A stretch of DNA of 7,838 bases, taken from NCBI GenBank assembly GCA_029884275.1, contig JAOUIC010000061.1, positions 1-7,838 on the forward strand, given 5' to 3'. Positions 5,990 to 7,838 of this stretch are shown piece after piece. The notes beneath the pieces are model-generated. The model searched no databases. It saw only the letters and a list, made by a program, of their open reading frames with translations, and was not told where the DNA came from. This stretch comes from Gemmatimonadota bacterium (GTDB lineage Bacteria > Gemmatimonadota > Gemmatimonadetes > Gemmatimonadales > GWC2-71-9). The translations under genes were made by a program, and so were the position numbers. Positions within the stretch are counted from its first letter, which is position 1; each line of letters begins with the position of its first letter.

Positions 5990-6828
5990 TGCAGGTAGCC
6001 GTCATCGGGGCAGGCACGATGGGGAATGGCATCGCCCAGGTCTTCGCGACCTCGGGGCACGACGTGACCATGGTCGACGTCTCCGCTGCCGCCCTGGAGA
6101 AGGGGCTGAATGCGGTCCGGGGAAGTCTCGCGCGGGTGGTGAAGAAGGGCGGCCTCACTCAGGAGGCCGCCGACCAGGTGGTGGCCCGCATCCGACCCGC
6201 GACCGCGGTCGCGGACGCCGCCGCCGCCGACCTCGCGATCGAGGCCGCCACCGAGCATCCGGGGCTCAAGTTCTCGCTGTTCGAGGAACTGGATCGCCAC
6301 TGCCGGCCCGAGGTGATTCTGGCGACCAACACCAGTTCCATCTCCATCACCGAGATCGCCGCCCGGACCCGGCGCCCCGAGCTGGTCATCGGGATGCACT
6401 TCATGAACCCGGTGCCGGTGATGCAGCTGGTCGAGGTCATCCGCGGCCAGGCGACCAGCGACGCCACCACACAGGCCGTCATGGAGCTCGCCACCCGCCT
6501 GGGGAAGACGCCGGTGGAGGTCAACGACTATCCGGGCTTCGTTTCGAACCGTGTGCTGATGCCCATGATCAACGAAGCGGTGTACTGCGTGATGGAGGGT
6601 GTCGCCAGGCCCGAGGCGATCGACACCGTCATGAAGCTTGGCATGGCGCACCCGATGGGCCCGCTGGCGCTGGCGGACCTTATCGGGCTGGACACCTGCC
6701 TGGCGATCCTGGAGGTGCTGCACCGCGGGCTCGGGGACGACAAGTACCGCCCCTGCCCGCTGCTCAGGCGCATGGTGGCCGCCGGCCACCTGGGCCGAAA
6801 GTCCGGCAAGGGCTTCTACAGCTACTGA
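5989..6828 (+). CDS. 3-hydroxybutyryl-CoA dehydrogenase (3-hydroxyacyl-CoA dehydrogenase family)
   Basis: This soluble enzyme interconverts acetoacetyl-CoA (or another 3-ketoacyl-CoA) and the (S)-3-hydroxyacyl-CoA using a nicotinamide cofactor. It is 279 residues, the size of the stand-alone Hbd/PaaH type and not a fused FadB. The Rossmann motif GAGTMGNG is at 7-14, and D30 at the end of the second strand predicts NAD over NADP. The catalytic set matches clostridial Hbd with a one-residue shift: S116 in TNTSSIS, H137 and N140 in GMHFMNP, E149, and N187 in GFVSNR. The C-terminal dimerisation domain (about 184-279) ends with the family signature GRKSGKGFYSY. ATG 5989 overlaps the protease stop by one base and has a good Shine-Dalgarno sequence. 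With the thiolase in the same operon it covers two consecutive steps of acetoacetyl-CoA chemistry. No enoyl-CoA hydratase lies in the window. It could serve butyrate-type synthesis, beta-oxidation or phenylacetate-type degradation, so I give no symbol. Confidence 0.95.
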   Translation: MQVAVIGAGTMGNGIAQVFATSGHDVTMVDVSAAALEKGLNAVRGSLARVVKKGGLTQEAADQVVARIRPATAVADAAAADLAIEAATEHPGLKFSLFEELDRHCRPEVILATNTSSISITEIAARTRRPELVIGMHFMNPVPVMQLVEVIRGQATSDATTQAVMELATRLGKTPVEVNDYPGFVSNRVLMPMINEAVYCVMEGVARPEAIDTVMKLGMAHPMGPLALADLIGLDTCLAILEVLHRGLGDDKYRPCPLLRRMVAAGHLGRKSGKGFYSY

Positions 6829-6837
6829 GGAGCGAGC

Positions 6838-7838
6838 ATGGACGTGTTCAAGCCGATGGCGGCGTACGCGCACGAGCAGCTGGTGTTCTGCCATGAGCCC
6901 TCGTGCGGCTACTTCGGTATCATCGCCATTCACGACACCACCCTGGGGCCGGCGCTGGGGGGCACCCGGTTCTGGAACTACGCCTCGACCGAAGACGCCG
7001 CCACCGACGCCCTCCGGCTGGCCCGCGGGATGAGCTACAAGTCCGCCGTCGCGGGATTGAACCTCGGCGGCGGGAAGTCGGTGATCGTCGGGGACAACAA
7101 GCGGGCCGACCGCGAGGCGCTGTTCCGCACCCATGGCCGGTTCGTGGATACCCTCAAGGGGCGCTATATCACTGCCGAGGACGTCGGGACCAGCCCGGCG
7201 GACATGGAATACGTCCGGATGGAGACGGCCAGTGTGGCCGGGCTGCACGGCCGTTCCGGGGATCCGTCGCCTGTCACCGCCTATGGTGTGTATGTCGGCA
7301 TGAAGGCCAGCGCCCGGGTACGCTGGGGGTCGGACAGCCTCGCCGGCAAGAAGGTGCTGGTCCAGGGGTGCGGCAACGTGGCGCGCTTCCTCTGCGAGCA
7401 GCTTCATGCCGAAGGGGCCAAACTGGTCGTGACCGACATCGATGCCGAGAAGGTGAAGCGGGTGGTGAAGGCGACCGGCGCCGAGGCGGTGGACCCGGAG
7501 GCGATCTACGATGTGAAGGCGGACATCTACTCGCCCAATGCGCTGGGGGCCACCATCAACGACGAGACCCTGAAGCGGCTCAAGGTGGAGATCATCGCCG
7601 GCGGCGCCAACAACCAGCTGGCCGAGGAGCGCCATGGCGAGGCGCTGGAACGGCAGGGGCTGCTCTACGCTCCGGATTACGTGATCAATGGCGGAGGGGT
7701 GATCAACGTCTACGGTGAGCTGATGGGGTGGGACCTCGAACGGGCCAAGCGGAAGGCGGCGGGGATCTACGACACTCTGCTCAGGATCTACGGCCTGGCC
7801 TCGAGCCAGAAGATCCTGACTTATCTGGCGGCGGATCA
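6838..7838 (+). CDS. Leucine dehydrogenase-like Glu/Leu/Phe/Val dehydrogenase (3' end outside the window)
   Basis: This enzyme oxidatively deaminates a branched-chain amino acid to its 2-oxo acid with NAD, releasing ammonium, or runs in reverse. The window holds 333 codons. Family members are about 350-370 residues, so only the last C-terminal helices are missing. The numbering matches Bacillus leucine dehydrogenase exactly at the key sites: K68 in MSYKSAVAG, K80 in LNLGGGKSV, and A113 and D115 in ITAEDVGTS. The dinucleotide motif is GCGNVA at 177-182, followed by TDID with D200 at the end of the second strand, pointing to NAD. GGGVINV at 285-291 is another family hallmark. ATG 6838 has GAGGAG (6827-6832) five bases upstream and lies 9 bases after the preceding stop. 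Hydrophobic L40 and A113 in the side-chain pocket favour Leu/Val over Glu, but Val or Phe dehydrogenase activity cannot be excluded. Its place after the thiolase and hydroxyacyl-CoA dehydrogenase suggests branched-chain amino acid catabolism feeding acyl-CoA metabolism. Confidence 0.94.
   Translation, partial: MDVFKPMAAYAHEQLVFCHEPSCGYFGIIAIHDTTLGPALGGTRFWNYASTEDAATDALRLARGMSYKSAVAGLNLGGGKSVIVGDNKRADREALFRTHGRFVDTLKGRYITAEDVGTSPADMEYVRMETASVAGLHGRSGDPSPVTAYGVYVGMKASARVRWGSDSLAGKKVLVQGCGNVARFLCEQLHAEGAKLVVTDIDAEKVKRVVKATGAEAVDPEAIYDVKADIYSPNALGATINDETLKRLKVEIIAGGANNQLAEERHGEALERQGLLYAPDYVINGGGVINVYGELMGWDLERAKRKAAGIYDTLLRIYGLASSQKILTYLAAD

Noticed and set aside
5860..7635. 591-codon open frame on the minus strand opposite the 3-hydroxyacyl-CoA dehydrogenase and leucine-type dehydrogenase
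   Set aside because: Both + strand genes have complete catalytic motifs. The antisense product is His/Arg/Gly-rich with no family resemblance.

Overview
This window is densely coding, GC-rich bacterial chromosome with every recognisable gene on the + strand. It holds seven or eight genes separated by a few bases or by stop/start overlaps. The only non-coding stretch of any size is the 67 bases at 3285-3351. The codon third positions are strongly G/C throughout. Ribosome-binding sites are mixed: good Shine-Dalgarno sequences precede only the last two genes, and the earlier starts have none or weak ones. The gene content (threonyl-tRNA synthetase, a sulfotransferase, then a thiolase / BioY / CPBP / hydroxyacyl-CoA dehydrogenase / leucine-type dehydrogenase run) suggests a free-living aerobic or facultative heterotroph. 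My best guess is Gemmatimonadota or a similar high-GC phylum, but no marker here fixes the taxon.

Left block (1-3284): 64 bases of unassignable sequence lead into a 48-codon single-pass membrane mini-protein. Its stop codon overlaps the start of thrS (ATGA). thrS is full length, with intact editing, zinc-binding and class II catalytic residues. Five bases after thrS comes a sulfotransferase-fold protein with an N-terminal membrane anchor, an unusual partner for a tRNA synthetase.

Right block (3352-7838): after an intergenic region containing a strong GC hairpin, five genes follow in tight order. They encode an acetyl-CoA acetyltransferase-type thiolase, the biotin transporter S-component BioY, a CPBP/CAAX-type intramembrane protease, an NAD-dependent 3-hydroxybutyryl-CoA dehydrogenase, and a leucine dehydrogenase-like enzyme cut by the window end. 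The spacings are 5 bp, a 4-base GTGA overlap, a 1-base TGATG overlap and 9 bp, so this looks like one operon.

Taken together, the right block is an acyl-CoA / branched-chain amino acid module. The dehydrogenase would deaminate Leu/Ile/Val to 2-oxo acids. The thiolase and hydroxyacyl-CoA dehydrogenase act on acetoacetyl-CoA and 3-hydroxyacyl-CoA. BioY could supply biotin to the carboxylases such pathways need. The intramembrane protease has no obvious role in that scheme. I see no mobile element, CRISPR array, rRNA/tRNA gene or clearly new defence-type system. The less ordinary points are the mini-protein coupled to thrS, the membrane-anchored divergent sulfotransferase, and the BioY-protease pair inside the thiolase/dehydrogenase operon.
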